The notes under the pieces: model-generated
Database searches by the model: none
The model's input: only the letters and a program-made list of their open reading frames with translations
What the model was told of the DNA's origin: nothing
Program-made: the position numbers and the translations under genes
Assembly (NCBI GenBank): GCA_007693595.1
Contig: REDI01000047.1
Location: 1-64,000 of the forward strand
From: Deltaproteobacteria bacterium
GTDB lineage: Bacteria; Myxococcota_A; UBA796; GCA-2862545
Direction of reading: 5' to 3'
DNA length: 64,000 bases
Shown here: positions 7,334 to 15,744 of the stretch, one piece after another
Numbering within the stretch: the first letter of the stretch is position 1
Layout: every line of letters begins with the position of its first letter

Positions 7334-9649
7334 TCAGAAGGCTTGTCCGAAGCGTACCATGACCTGTACCCTCTCGGTCGAAGGCAGCCCCGACAGCACG
7401 ACGGGTCGGCCCAGGGTGACCCCGACGAGGCTCGGGCTCGCTCCTAAGAGATCAAAGACCAGGCTGCCGCCCGCAGTGAGGCCGACAGCCCCGACTCTTT
7501 CGCGCTGAAGGGTGGTCGCGCCGCCCGCTTCGGCGCCGATCGAGAGCTGGACCTCCGAGAGCCAGGCGAGGCCCAGCAGGGGCAGGCTCGCGTGTCGAAC
7601 GGGCGCGTAGCGGATCTCGCCGCCGGTCACCGCTCGGGTGCGTCCGATGGCGTAGGCGGGCGGGAGGCTCATGATCGCGCCCGGACCTCCCAACCAAAGC
7701 AGCCGTTGCTCGGTGTCTCCCATGGCTCCAGCGGCGTTCGCGTAGCCTGCCAGGGCCCATCTCGGGTGGGGTGAGGTCACGCCCGCTGCGTGGAGTCGAG
7801 CCGTGCCCCACCGCGTCGACTCAGCCGGGAGCACCCCTCCGCTCAGGCTCACCGAGAGGCGGCGACCACGGAGAGGAAAAAGGCCGCTCACTCGGGTATC
7901 CCAGGCGTAGGCCACCCCACCTCCCAGGGTGAGCAGGGGTCGGTCCCCCCCAGCGAAGCGCGGGTTGGTCCAGGCTGGCTCGGCCCAGATCGAGAAGCGG
8001 TGAGGACGGTTGAGTCCATCCTGCAGGGGGCCGCGGCGGTGCAGCCAGCTCACCGAGAGCGACGGGAGGGTCTGTTGGTTGGCGCTCGCGCCAACACCCC
8101 AGACGTTGCGGGTGTCGTCTCGACCCCTTGCCCAGACGCTCGCGAAGCCGCTGGCCCAGCCCTCGGTCAGGTTGACGGCGTCCAGCCACGCCGCGGAGGT
8201 GATGGCGAACCTGGGTGGCCAGGCGTCGCCGCGCCGGGTGCGCTGCTCGATGAGGCCGACCGGGTCCACCACCACCCGGCGAGGCGCCTCGTCGAGCACG
8301 ACCTCGATCTGGTCGGGCCCGGGTCCCAGAAGAAAGGTCCGACGATCCTGGTCGATCTGTAGCTCTAACACCTCGGCCGGGGCGTCACGGGGCGCCTCGC
8401 GGTCGACCTGAATGGAGCGTTCGCTACGATCGACGGAGAGCCGTAGGTCCTGAGAGGGGTACGGGCGCCGCCAGCCCTCGACCAGCGCGGGATCGATCTC
8501 GGCGACCTCCGCGGCTTCGCGCGGGCTCAGGCCCTGCGTGAGCCCTGTGCCCAGGGCGTAGGGGGGCAGGGCGCCATAGTGGGCGCGCAGCTGGGCGGCC
8601 AATGCGGTCGCGGGGCTGCGGCCACCGTAGATCTCTCGAAGATCGTCTCGCAGGGGGTCGTCGGGGTGAGGTCGATCGAAGACGTCCGCCCAGAATGGGA
8701 GGGTCCGGTCGTTGAGGATCGCGTCGATGACCGGGTTCCACGAGAGCCAGCGGAGCACGCCTTGCGCCCCGACACGAGCGCTCATGTGGTGCTGGGTGAG
8801 GGTGGCGGCGGCCAGCTCCCGCGCGAGCGGGTCGGGGAGCTCCAGCCCGGCCTCCAGCCCGGCACGGCTGATGGCGGGGTCATGGTATCGGCGCAGTCCA
8901 GGTGTGAGCCGCCATGCGCGGTCCGAGAGGAAGAGGCTCCCCGCGCCGGGGCGCGCGAGGCGGCGGCGCAAGGGGGCGCGCACGACGCTGATCGCCAAGG
9001 GCACCTCGGGGGGGCGGACCTCAGCGAGGGTGGGGAGCAGACGCTTGCGCCAGGACCGGGGTGGGCGTCTGCGGGACAGGATGTGAACGGTGAGATCGTC
9101 CTGTTCGAGGGTGGTGATTCGACCTCGTTGGATCACGGCGAGGCTGACGCGATCCCCGAGCCCGAGCCAGGCCAGCTCCTCTTGTCCTGCGCTGTGTCCG
9201 AGCGTGCCAGCGGTGCCCTGGGGCAGCTTGACGGACACCGCCCACAAGGCCTCGACCGGCCGGCCGTCCTTGAGCGGCTGGGGGTACCAGCCTCCGTTGG
9301 CGAAGAGCCGCTTCCCAGGCTGGACGCCGATGTCGCCCCATCGCTTGGGGAGCAGGGCGAAGAAGCTCCATGTGTTCTCTGCGGTGCGACGGAATCGTAC
9401 GGTTCCCCGCTCGGTGGCGCCAGGCTGGGTCCGCAGTGCGGTACGATCATCGGGCGGGTCCGGGAGATCGGCGAGCGGATCGACCAGGTAGACTCCCCCG
9501 CTCTGATCCAGGGTCATCGTGCCTGTGATCGCCTGGAGGCTCGGATCGACCTCGGCCTCGATTAGGATGGTGGGCTGCGCGGCCAGGGAGGTGGCGATGA
9601 AAAGGGATCCCAAGACCAACCACAGGCGCCAGAGGGGCGACCTGCTCAA
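7334..9649 (-). CDS. Large exported protein with predicted C-terminal outer membrane barrel
   Basis: A 771-residue protein with a signal peptide (LWLVLGSLFIATSLAA). The N-terminal half contains a GGWYPQP segment and beta-rich stretches faintly like the N-terminal domain of M1 (gluzincin) peptidases, but no HEXXH motif occurs anywhere. From about residue 500 on, short alternating strands (RFSIWAEPAW, LLTLGGGVAYAW, RLSVSLSGGVL) lead to a final VQVMVRFGQAF with a terminal Phe, typical of barrels folded by BamA. The start is a TTG at 9649 overlapping the stop of the upstream gene (TTGA), so it is probably translated by coupling. A surface-displayed, enzymatically inactive peptidase-like module is one reading; the family is not recognised. 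Confidence 0.6.
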   Translation of the reverse strand: MSRSPLWRLWLVLGSLFIATSLAAQPTILIEAEVDPSLQAITGTMTLDQSGGVYLVDPLADLPDPPDDRTALRTQPGATERGTVRFRRTAENTWSFFALLPKRWGDIGVQPGKRLFANGGWYPQPLKDGRPVEALWAVSVKLPQGTAGTLGHSAGQEELAWLGLGDRVSLAVIQRGRITTLEQDDLTVHILSRRRPPRSWRKRLLPTLAEVRPPEVPLAISVVRAPLRRRLARPGAGSLFLSDRAWRLTPGLRRYHDPAISRAGLEAGLELPDPLARELAAATLTQHHMSARVGAQGVLRWLSWNPVIDAILNDRTLPFWADVFDRPHPDDPLRDDLREIYGGRSPATALAAQLRAHYGALPPYALGTGLTQGLSPREAAEVAEIDPALVEGWRRPYPSQDLRLSVDRSERSIQVDREAPRDAPAEVLELQIDQDRRTFLLGPGPDQIEVVLDEAPRRVVVDPVGLIEQRTRRGDAWPPRFAITSAAWLDAVNLTEGWASGFASVWARGRDDTRNVWGVGASANQQTLPSLSVSWLHRRGPLQDGLNRPHRFSIWAEPAWTNPRFAGGDRPLLTLGGGVAYAWDTRVSGLFPLRGRRLSVSLSGGVLPAESTRWGTARLHAAGVTSPHPRWALAGYANAAGAMGDTEQRLLWLGGPGAIMSLPPAYAIGRTRAVTGGEIRYAPVRHASLPLLGLAWLSEVQLSIGAEAGGATTLQRERVGAVGLTAGGSLVFDLLGASPSLVGVTLGRPVVLSGLPSTERVQVMVRFGQAF

Positions 9650-10494
9650 TACGCGAACCCCATGCCTGCATGGGCCGAAGGCCCGACGGTCGCGGTGTAG
9701 CTCACCGCGAGACGGACCAGGACGGAGTGGTTGGTGATCTGAAAGCCCCCCTGGATCGTTGGGAGCGGCGTGAGAGGAAGGGTCGCGGGATCGTCGCGCG
9801 AAGAGGTGCCCAACAGGGCGTCGCGCAGGCTGGGCTCAAGGTGGGCCCGCGCGTGGAAGAGGAGCAGGCCTCCGCCCAAGTAGGGGCTGAACGTACCGGC
9901 CGCGATCTCGTCGTCGGAGGCGAAGGGAAAGGTTCCCCCCAAGGTTGCGGTGAGGTCGAAGGTCCCGAGGCTGAGCTCGGGGTTGCCGATATAGGTCGCG
10001 TAGCCGAGCTGAAAGGCCAGATCAGGACCCTTTTCGTAGCCTTCGAGGGGAGCGGCGCGCGCGAAGGTCGAGAACACGCCCTGCCGCGTCCCCGCGATCC
10101 AGCCGCCCGCTGCACCGACCTCGACGCTTCCGGGGAGCCCCTTGCGCAGGCTGAGGGTCGGGATGGCGAGGAAGGGAGGGGCGTCTCCGTCGATACGGGC
10201 GAGATCCCAGCCGCTCGGGTCGCCGTCGGTAGGCGAGCCGCGGTCGAGCAGCGCGGTGGTGAGCCCGAAGGAGACGTCGAAACCCGCGGCCCCGAGGGTG
10301 CGGGCGGGGGCGACCGGCTTGTTCGCGACAGTCGCGGCGAGGCCGCGGGCGATCTGCTCGAAGCCGGCCACGGTGACCTCGGGCGCCACGGGAGCGCCGT
10401 CGTGCTCGCCCATGCGCGACACCGCGAGATCGCCCGGCCAGGACGCGAAGGCGGGGCTTGCCAGGAAGCAGAGCAGGGGGAGGCACAGACGCAT
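9646..10494 (-). CDS. Exported protein, predicted outer membrane beta-barrel
   Basis: A 282-residue protein starting at ATG 10494, with signal peptide MRLCLPLLCFLASPAFA. The rest is Gly/Ala/Thr-rich with many amphipathic strands (FSPYLGGGLLLFHAR, SVLVRLAVSYTATV) and ends in GMGFAY, whose aromatic last residue fits an outer membrane barrel. It is the first gene of a two-gene unit: its TGA overlaps the TTG of the 771-residue protein. The frame stays open to 11154, but that part lies opposite the slyD-like gene and has no coding character. Exact family unknown. Confidence 0.6.
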   Translation of the reverse strand: MRLCLPLLCFLASPAFASWPGDLAVSRMGEHDGAPVAPEVTVAGFEQIARGLAATVANKPVAPARTLGAAGFDVSFGLTTALLDRGSPTDGDPSGWDLARIDGDAPPFLAIPTLSLRKGLPGSVEVGAAGGWIAGTRQGVFSTFARAAPLEGYEKGPDLAFQLGYATYIGNPELSLGTFDLTATLGGTFPFASDDEIAAGTFSPYLGGGLLLFHARAHLEPSLRDALLGTSSRDDPATLPLTPLPTIQGGFQITNHSVLVRLAVSYTATVGPSAHAGMGFAY

Positions 10495-10549
10495 GACGGC
10501 GATGTTACCAGCGGGGCCCACTCGGGAGCAACGCCGCAGTCGTCCCGAG

Positions 10550-10577
10550 TTGCCCTGACGCCTAGACCGGCTACGGT
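10550..10577 (+). promoter_or_regulatory. Possible sigma-70 promoter for the slyD-like gene
   Basis: TTGCCC (10550-10555), 16 bases, then TACGGT (10572-10577), inside the 114-base divergent region. It would give a leader of about 25 bases before the AGGAG and ATG of the FKBP gene. Found by eye. Confidence 0.35.
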
Positions 10578-10608
10578 GCGCCGAGAACCCGACCCTTAGG
10601 AGAGAGTC

Positions 10609-11103
10609 ATGAGCCAAACCATTCAAGACGGCATGGTGGGTATGTTCCACTACACGCTGACCAACGACGCCGGAGAGACCCTCGACTCCTCGGACGGCGG
10701 CGATCCCCTCGCGTATCTCCACGGGACCAACAGCATCGTGCCGGGGCTGGAGCGTCAACTCGAAGGCCGCAGCGTCGGCGACGCATTCGTCGCGCATGTG
10801 CCTCCTGCCGAAGGTTACGGTGAGCGCCGGGGACCAGGTCCTCAGCGCATGGAGCGCTCCGCCTTTCCCGCCGACTTTCCCGTTCAGGTCGGTCGCCCCT
10901 TCGGCGCCCAGACCGAAGACGGCCAGCAGATCATGCTCTGGATCGTCGGTATCGATGGCGACGAGGTCTTGATCGACATCGACCATCCCCTCGCGGGGCA
11001 GACCTTGCACTTCGACGTGTCGATCGTCGGTGTGCGCGACGCGACCGAAGCCGAGAAGCAGCACGGTCACGCCCACGGCGTCGATGGGGCCGCAACCCAC
11101 TGA
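10609..11103 (+). CDS. slyD: FKBP-type peptidyl-prolyl isomerase, SlyD-like
   Basis: A 164-residue protein of the SlyD subgroup of FKBPs: FHYTLTNDAGETLDSS begins the split FKBP domain, VPGLERQLEGRSVGD precedes the inserted IF chaperone domain (about residues 70-125), and DIDHPLAGQTLHFDVSIVGV is the conserved C-terminal strand. The family speeds proline isomerisation and chaperones folding in the cytosol, and in some species delivers nickel to hydrogenase. The metal-binding His/Cys-rich tail of E. coli SlyD is reduced here to KQHGHAHG, so nickel handling is probably weak. An AGGAG lies 6 bases before the ATG. It stands alone between a divergent gene and the mrp operon. Confidence 0.93.
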   Translation: MSQTIQDGMVGMFHYTLTNDAGETLDSSDGGDPLAYLHGTNSIVPGLERQLEGRSVGDAFVAHVPPAEGYGERRGPGPQRMERSAFPADFPVQVGRPFGAQTEDGQQIMLWIVGIDGDEVLIDIDHPLAGQTLHFDVSIVGVRDATEAEKQHGHAHGVDGAATH

Positions 11104-11199
11104 CCTTGCAACCCAGCGAGCGGGTCGGATCCGTGGTGAACATCGTAGCCCCACGGTCGCTCCGGATCGGATATGCGCTCGGCTTCATTAGGAGTCGCG

Positions 11200-12342
11200 A
11201 TGTCCGATGCGCCCGATCCGCTTCTCTATGTGCAGCCCGCAGCCACCCGAGTGCGCGACCCGGTGACGGGTCGCAGCGTGTGGCTCGCCGGCATGGTCAG
11301 AAACGCGCGCTCCGAACTAGATAAGCTGAGCTTTGAGCTCTGGTTCGGTGAGGAGCACCCCAAGGCGGATCGACGCGCCATCGAAGAAGCCCTCGTGGCC
11401 AATGTGCGGCAGGAGGGCTTCGACGGCGAGGTGGTCGTCATCGCCCGCATGGCCGAGGCCACCGAGACCTCCGCCCCCGCGGCCAAGCCCTCCAAGGGGC
11501 TGCCCGGCATGCACGGTGGGGGTGGGGTGCAGCCGCACGGGGGCCCGATCTCCAAGCGTGCGCTCGACGGAGTTCGCCACATCGTGTGTGTGGCTTCGGG
11601 CAAGGGAGGGGTCGGGAAGAGCACCGTAGCGGTCAACCTCGCCATCGCGCTCGCTCGGCTCGGTCAGCGCGTGGGCTTGCTCGACGCCGACATCTATGGG
11701 CCCAGCCTGCCGACCATGCTCAACATCTCCTCTCGGCCCCTGGCGGACGCGGATCGAAAGATCTTGCCGGTCGTCGCCTACGGAGTTCGGTGCCTGTCTA
11801 TCGGGATGCTCGTTCCGGCCGATGAGGCAGTGATTTGGCGGGGCCCTATGGTCATGGGTGCGCTGCGGCAGTTCCTCCAAGACACGCGTTGGGGCGACCT
11901 CGATGTCTTGGTGGTCGACCTTCCCCCTGGCACGGGGGATGCCCAGCTCAGCCTGATTCAGGCGGTCCCGATCTCGGGAGCGGTGATCGTCACGACCCCA
12001 CAAAAGGTCGCGCTAGACGATGCGATCCGTGGGATCGCCATGTTCCGCAAGCTCGAGGTCCCCATCCTCGGCCTCGTCGAGAATATGGCCTGGTACGAGC
12101 TCCCCGACGGTCAGCGCGACTATGTCTTTGGCGAGGGGGGAGGTCTGGCGGTGGCTCAGGAACACGGAGCGCCCGTCCTGGGCCAGATCCCCCTGCAGAC
12201 CAAGCTGCGCGCCTCGGCCGACGCGGGCGTCCCTGCTGCCCTCTCCGACGATCCTCTCGGCGAGGCTTTCCGCGATGTCGCGGGGCAGGTCCTCTCGAGC
12301 CTAGCGACCCTCGATTCCCCCCAAACCGAGAGCGAGGCATGA
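11200..12342 (+). CDS. mrp: Mrp/ApbC-family P-loop ATPase (Fe-S carrier type)
   Basis: A 380-residue protein. Residues about 1-80 form a divergent N-terminal domain that sits where the MIP18/DUF59 domain of Mrp proteins normally is. The ATPase follows: CVASGKGGVGKSTVAVNLA (deviant Walker A of the MinD/Mrp group), LLDADIYGPS and VDLPPGTGDAQ. Family members carry Fe-S clusters to apo-proteins. The CPxC pair that usually follows ENMSYF and binds the bridging cluster is absent: this protein reads ENMAWYELPDGQRDYVFG. The start is ATG 11200 with AGGAG 6 bases upstream, rather than 11173. Its stop overlaps the next ATG (ATGA). Confidence 0.9.
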   Translation: MSDAPDPLLYVQPAATRVRDPVTGRSVWLAGMVRNARSELDKLSFELWFGEEHPKADRRAIEEALVANVRQEGFDGEVVVIARMAEATETSAPAAKPSKGLPGMHGGGGVQPHGGPISKRALDGVRHIVCVASGKGGVGKSTVAVNLAIALARLGQRVGLLDADIYGPSLPTMLNISSRPLADADRKILPVVAYGVRCLSIGMLVPADEAVIWRGPMVMGALRQFLQDTRWGDLDVLVVDLPPGTGDAQLSLIQAVPISGAVIVTTPQKVALDDAIRGIAMFRKLEVPILGLVENMAWYELPDGQRDYVFGEGGGLAVAQEHGAPVLGQIPLQTKLRASADAGVPAALSDDPLGEAFRDVAGQVLSSLATLDSPQTESEA

Positions 12343-13760
12343 TCTCCCTGCTCCTCCTTGCCAGCGCCCTCGCGGCAGAAGGCGATGAGCCTACGCCCCA
12401 GCCGACGTCCACCGGCTCGGCGATCCAGAGCTCCGAGGATCTGACGCCGGTTCGACCTCAGCCCTTCACCGGCTCGTATGGGCGCGTCCAGGCCTCGACC
12501 GACTTTCGAGGGGGCCGAGGTTCCGGCTCGCAGATCGCCACCTGGGGCCCTCGGCTTCAGCTCGGCCCTTACCTCGAACTCGACGTCGGCTGGGACGCGA
12601 CCCTCGACGACGGCACGGAGCTGACCATCCTCGTCACACCCGCGGTGACCGGCGATGTCTTTCACTACACGGGCAACTTCGACTCGATCATTGCCTTGCG
12701 CAACCTCTACGCCGAGCTCCGCCAGATCTCGGGCACGAACTTCAGCGCGTGGGTCGGCAGCCGCATGTATCGGGGCGACGACATCTACCTCCTCGACTTC
12801 TGGCCTCTCGACAACCTCAACACCTACGGGGGTGGCGGCGCGCTCGACATCGATCGGACCCGCATCGCGGCCCAGGTGGGGGTGAACCGGCTCGTCGAGG
12901 GCGAGTGGCAGGTTCAAGACGCGCTGGTGGCCCGCCTGGGTCGAGTCGAGGGCGAGCGCGTGCTCGTGCTCGATCGGCAGCGCTCGGTGGCCTCGCTCAC
13001 CGCGGAGCAGCGGATCCCTATCGGAGACATGACCCTACGGCTCAAGGCCTATGGGGAGTACCACGCCATGCCCTCCGGAACGCGCCTGGTCGACGATGGC
13101 GTCGGGCAACGCACGCCCCAGGATCTCCCTTCGGACCGTGGCATGCTGGTCGGTGGGCAGATCTCGCTCTGGGGTTGGGCTCAGCAGTCCTTCGTGCATC
13201 TCTGGGTCCGCCACTCCACGGGGCTGGCGGCGATCGGTGAGCTCACCGTGCCCGAGTCGGGCTTCGACTCCGACCTTCGGGTTCGATCCGAGCGCCGCAC
13301 TCTGTTGGCGCTCACCGGCAACACCGAGCACGGCTGGTTCGGCTTCCAGTGGGCGGGCTACACGAACAACGTCTACAACGCCGAGGCCTCAGGAACGCGC
13401 TTCGACGATCGCTTCGAGGCGGTGGGGGTGCTTCGGCCGAACCTCTGGATCGGCAAGCACGGGGCTCTGTCCGTCGAGCTGAGCCAGCAGTTTGTGCGTC
13501 CGCGTGGGCTCAACCCTCGAACGGGGCGGCACGATCAAGGGGGCATCACCCAAGTGAGCCTCATCCCGGCGATCCAGGCCGCTCCGGGGGCTTATACGCG
13601 GCCGCGCCTCCAGGTCGTCTACACGTATTCACGCTGGTCAGAGGGGGCGCTGAACTTTCTCAACCCTCAGGACGTGCGCTTCGGGTCGCCGACACAGCAT
13701 TATGTAGGTCTAGGCGCCGAGTGGTGGATCCACAGCCGCCGCGTCGTCGTCCCGGAGTAG
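12339..13760 (+). CDS. LamB/maltoporin-like outer membrane porin
   Basis: A 473-residue protein with a short signal (MISLLLLASALAAEG). The segment RMYRGDDIYLLDFWPLDN matches the region of LamB-type porins reading roughly R-x-Y-x3-D-x-H-x2-D-[FY]-[FY]-W, and amphipathic strands run through the whole chain (LRLKAYGEYHAM, FVHLWVRHST, RLQVVYTYSRW). LamB forms trimers that pass maltodextrins or other sugars across the outer membrane. An alpha-amylase-family lipoprotein 4 kb downstream is a possible partner, but the two are not in one operon. The gene overlaps mrp by four bases. The C-terminus (RRVVVPE) lacks the terminal aromatic residue, so the last strand probably ends at GLGAEWWIH. Confidence 0.75.
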   Translation: MISLLLLASALAAEGDEPTPQPTSTGSAIQSSEDLTPVRPQPFTGSYGRVQASTDFRGGRGSGSQIATWGPRLQLGPYLELDVGWDATLDDGTELTILVTPAVTGDVFHYTGNFDSIIALRNLYAELRQISGTNFSAWVGSRMYRGDDIYLLDFWPLDNLNTYGGGGALDIDRTRIAAQVGVNRLVEGEWQVQDALVARLGRVEGERVLVLDRQRSVASLTAEQRIPIGDMTLRLKAYGEYHAMPSGTRLVDDGVGQRTPQDLPSDRGMLVGGQISLWGWAQQSFVHLWVRHSTGLAAIGELTVPESGFDSDLRVRSERRTLLALTGNTEHGWFGFQWAGYTNNVYNAEASGTRFDDRFEAVGVLRPNLWIGKHGALSVELSQQFVRPRGLNPRTGRHDQGGITQVSLIPAIQAAPGAYTRPRLQVVYTYSRWSEGALNFLNPQDVRFGSPTQHYVGLGAEWWIHSRRVVVPE

Positions 13761-13762
13761 CG

Positions 13763-14326
13763 TTGAAGTATCCCAAGCTCGTCCCTTCCCTCGTCGGCTC
13801 TGGCCTCTTTGTGGGCTCCCTCGCGGGCTTTCTGATCCCTCAGGGCTTGACACCCGGCGCCTCGGGGCCCTCGGAGGCCCAGCGCACGCAGGCCTGTGAG
13901 AAGGACGTGCAGATCCGCGCCCAGTCCTTGGTCGAGGTCAAGGAGGAGGTGCTCGAGGTGCGCGCGCACTGGAACCAGATCGAGCTGCAGCTTGCGCCCA
14001 TCGGCGGGGTGCCCTCTTGGTGGTCCTCTAAAGACACCCTCGAAGGTCAGCAGGCCCGTGCAAAGGCGCGCTCCGAGAGCCTACCTGGGGGCCTTCTCGA
14101 GGCGAGCTGCGAGGAAGATCCCTGCATGCTGCTGTTCTCGCTGAAGGACGAGGAGGAGCTCGATCTCCCTCACGGCGAGCACCTCTTCCGCCATGAGGAC
14201 CGGGCGGTGCTCGCCCTCGCGCCGGCTGCCGGTGCGACCCCCAAGAGGCTGGCGCGAATGCAGGTCCGCGCCACGCGGCTCCTCCGGGGCCAGGCCGCCG
14301 CCGGAGAGCTCGAGGAGAAGCCGTGA
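13763..14326 (+). CDS. Membrane-anchored protein with Cys-x3-Pro-Cys motif (TTG start)
   Basis: A 187-residue protein beginning at TTG 13763 with GGAG at 13754-13757 inside the end of the porin gene. One N-terminal hydrophobic helix (LVPSLVGSGLFVGSLAGFLI) is followed by a helix likely to form a coiled coil (residues 35-65) and a small domain containing CEEDPCMLLF. The next gene has the same architecture with CPEHPCVVGA, so the two look like diverged tandem duplicates. Their GTGA overlap implies coupled translation. The Cys pair could form a disulfide in the periplasm. I do not recognise the family. Confidence 0.6.
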   Translation: MKYPKLVPSLVGSGLFVGSLAGFLIPQGLTPGASGPSEAQRTQACEKDVQIRAQSLVEVKEEVLEVRAHWNQIELQLAPIGGVPSWWSSKDTLEGQQARAKARSESLPGGLLEASCEEDPCMLLFSLKDEEELDLPHGEHLFRHEDRAVLALAPAAGATPKRLARMQVRATRLLRGQAAAGELEEKP

Positions 14327-14931
14327 AGGCTACCGACGCAGTCTCGGTCTTCATGCTCTCGGCGGTCTGTGCCGGGGCCCTGGTGGCCTGGCTGAGCTGG
14401 CCCCAGCCCAGCCCGGCCGAAGAGCCCGAGGCCTGTGTGGAGGCGGCGGCGCTCCAGGAGCGGCTGCTCGTGGCGCGCTCGAAGCTCGCGCAGGAGCGTG
14501 CTCGGCTCCAAGCCCTCCTGCTCGAAGACGCGCGCCTGGTCGGGCAGCCGGTCCCCACACCGCCCGATCTGCCCGTGGAGCTCCGCCTCGAGGGCCTCCG
14601 GGAGCGGCTCGAGGCGGCGCTTCGCGGTAGCGGCATCGAGGTGATCGATATCCGGTGCCCCGAGCACCCCTGCGTGGTTGGCGCATCTTGGCGTGGGCCC
14701 CTCGACAGGCCGGCGCCGGATCCTGCCGCCATGCTCGCCGATGCGAACCTGGGCGCACCGAAGATGGTCAAGACCATCCGAGGCAAGGAAGGGGAGCGGA
14801 TCGCGGTCTACGCCCTGGCTCTGCTCCCGGCCGACCCCTCTCTCGAGCCGGCCCAAGAGCTGAGGGTCTCTCGCCGAGCCGCCGACGCCTTGGAGCGTCT
14901 GGAGCGACGGGTGGAGCGTGATCCAGGCTGA
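14323..14931 (+). CDS. Membrane-anchored protein, paralogue of the preceding gene
   Basis: A 202-residue protein starting at GTG 14323, overlapping the previous stop (GTGA). It has an N-terminal membrane helix (VFMLSAVCAGALVAWLSW), a Leu/Ala/Arg/Glu-rich coiled-coil stretch (residues 45-75) and a C-terminal domain with IEVIDIRCPEHPCVVGASW. Order, size and the Cys-x3-Pro-Cys motif match the upstream gene. This suggests a heterodimer of inner-membrane-anchored periplasmic coiled-coil proteins serving the LamB-like porin or another envelope process encoded nearby. That is inference from position only. Confidence 0.6.
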   Translation: MKATDAVSVFMLSAVCAGALVAWLSWPQPSPAEEPEACVEAAALQERLLVARSKLAQERARLQALLLEDARLVGQPVPTPPDLPVELRLEGLRERLEAALRGSGIEVIDIRCPEHPCVVGASWRGPLDRPAPDPAAMLADANLGAPKMVKTIRGKEGERIAVYALALLPADPSLEPAQELRVSRRAADALERLERRVERDPG

Positions 14932-14972
14932 CCTCGGCCCCGTGCCTGGCCCGGGTGTGGTATCCAAGGGTA

Positions 14973-14999
14973 GCGAGACGGAGGTGTCTCGCCTGGAGG
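14973..14999 (+). promoter_or_regulatory. Hairpin with GGAGG in its loop, then the true RBS
   Basis: GCGAGAC (14973-14979) and GTCTCGC (14986-14992) form a perfect 7-bp stem whose 6-base loop is GGAGGT. A second GGAGG at 14995-14999 lies 4 bases before the SDR ATG. The first SD-like sequence is displayed in a loop just upstream of the second, which could recruit ribosomes or act in control. Confidence 0.4.
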
Positions 15000-15003
15000 C
15001 CTC

Positions 15004-15744
15004 ATGCAACAGCGCGCCATCGTCGTCGGCGCTAGCAGTGGGATCGGAGCAGCGCTCGTCGAAGGTCTGGTCAGGCGGGGCGCTCGCGTGACCGCGGTCG
15101 CGCGTCGGGGCGAGCTCCTGGTCGAGGTCTGTGCGCGAGCCAACGCGGAGCAACATGAGGCGAGGGCGACCGCCTACGTCCACGACGTCACCGATGTCGA
15201 GGGAACGGCGGCAGCCTTCCAGGCGATCGTGCAGGAGCTCGACGGGCTAGACATCCTGATCTACTGCGCGGGCATCATGCCCGAGATCGGGCCCGACCAA
15301 TACGACCCACTCCTCGACCAGCAGATCGTTCAGGTGAACCTGATCGGTGCGATGGCCTGGCTCAACCTGGCGGCGGAGCGCTTCCGGCTCCAGGGCTCCG
15401 GCAGCCTGGTCGGCGTCGGCTCGGTGGCGGGCGATCGAGGTCGCATCGGTAATCCCGCGTACTGCGCCTCCAAGGCGGGTCTTCATACCTTCATGGAGTC
15501 CTTGCGCAACCGCTTGGATCGCCACGGTGTGAAGGTCGTCACCGTCAAACCGGGGCCGGTCGACACCCCCATGACCGCCGGGCGGGACAAGCTGCCGCTG
15601 CTCATCGATGCGGAGCGATGTGCCCGCGACATCCTCTCCTCCCTCGAGGCCTCAGGTACGGTCTACGTACCGGGGACCTGGCGTCCGATTATGGCGGCGA
15701 TCCAGACCATCCCCTCGGTCTTCTTTCGAAGGATGGACGTCTGA
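15004..15744 (+). CDS. Short-chain dehydrogenase/reductase (DprE2-like)
   Basis: A 246-residue classical SDR: VVGASSGIGAALVEGL is the NAD(P)-binding glycine motif, IYCAGIMPE the adenine-pocket NAG-like segment, and Tyr153-x3-Lys157 (YCASK) the catalytic pair, with the Ser in GVGSVAG. Its stop overlaps the start of a DprE1-like flavoenzyme. That pairing is the one used in mycobacteria to epimerise decaprenyl-phospho-ribose to arabinose: DprE1 oxidises C2 and DprE2 reduces the keto product. Here the same two-step epimerisation of a polyprenyl-linked sugar is plausible but unproven. Expression may be set by the hairpin just upstream. Confidence 0.85.
   Translation: MQQRAIVVGASSGIGAALVEGLVRRGARVTAVARRGELLVEVCARANAEQHEARATAYVHDVTDVEGTAAAFQAIVQELDGLDILIYCAGIMPEIGPDQYDPLLDQQIVQVNLIGAMAWLNLAAERFRLQGSGSLVGVGSVAGDRGRIGNPAYCASKAGLHTFMESLRNRLDRHGVKVVTVKPGPVDTPMTAGRDKLPLLIDAERCARDILSSLEASGTVYVPGTWRPIMAAIQTIPSVFFRRMDV

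Noticed and set aside
7334-9649. M1 aminopeptidase
   Set aside because: No HEXXH or downstream Glu anywhere; similarity is confined to a weak N-domain impression.
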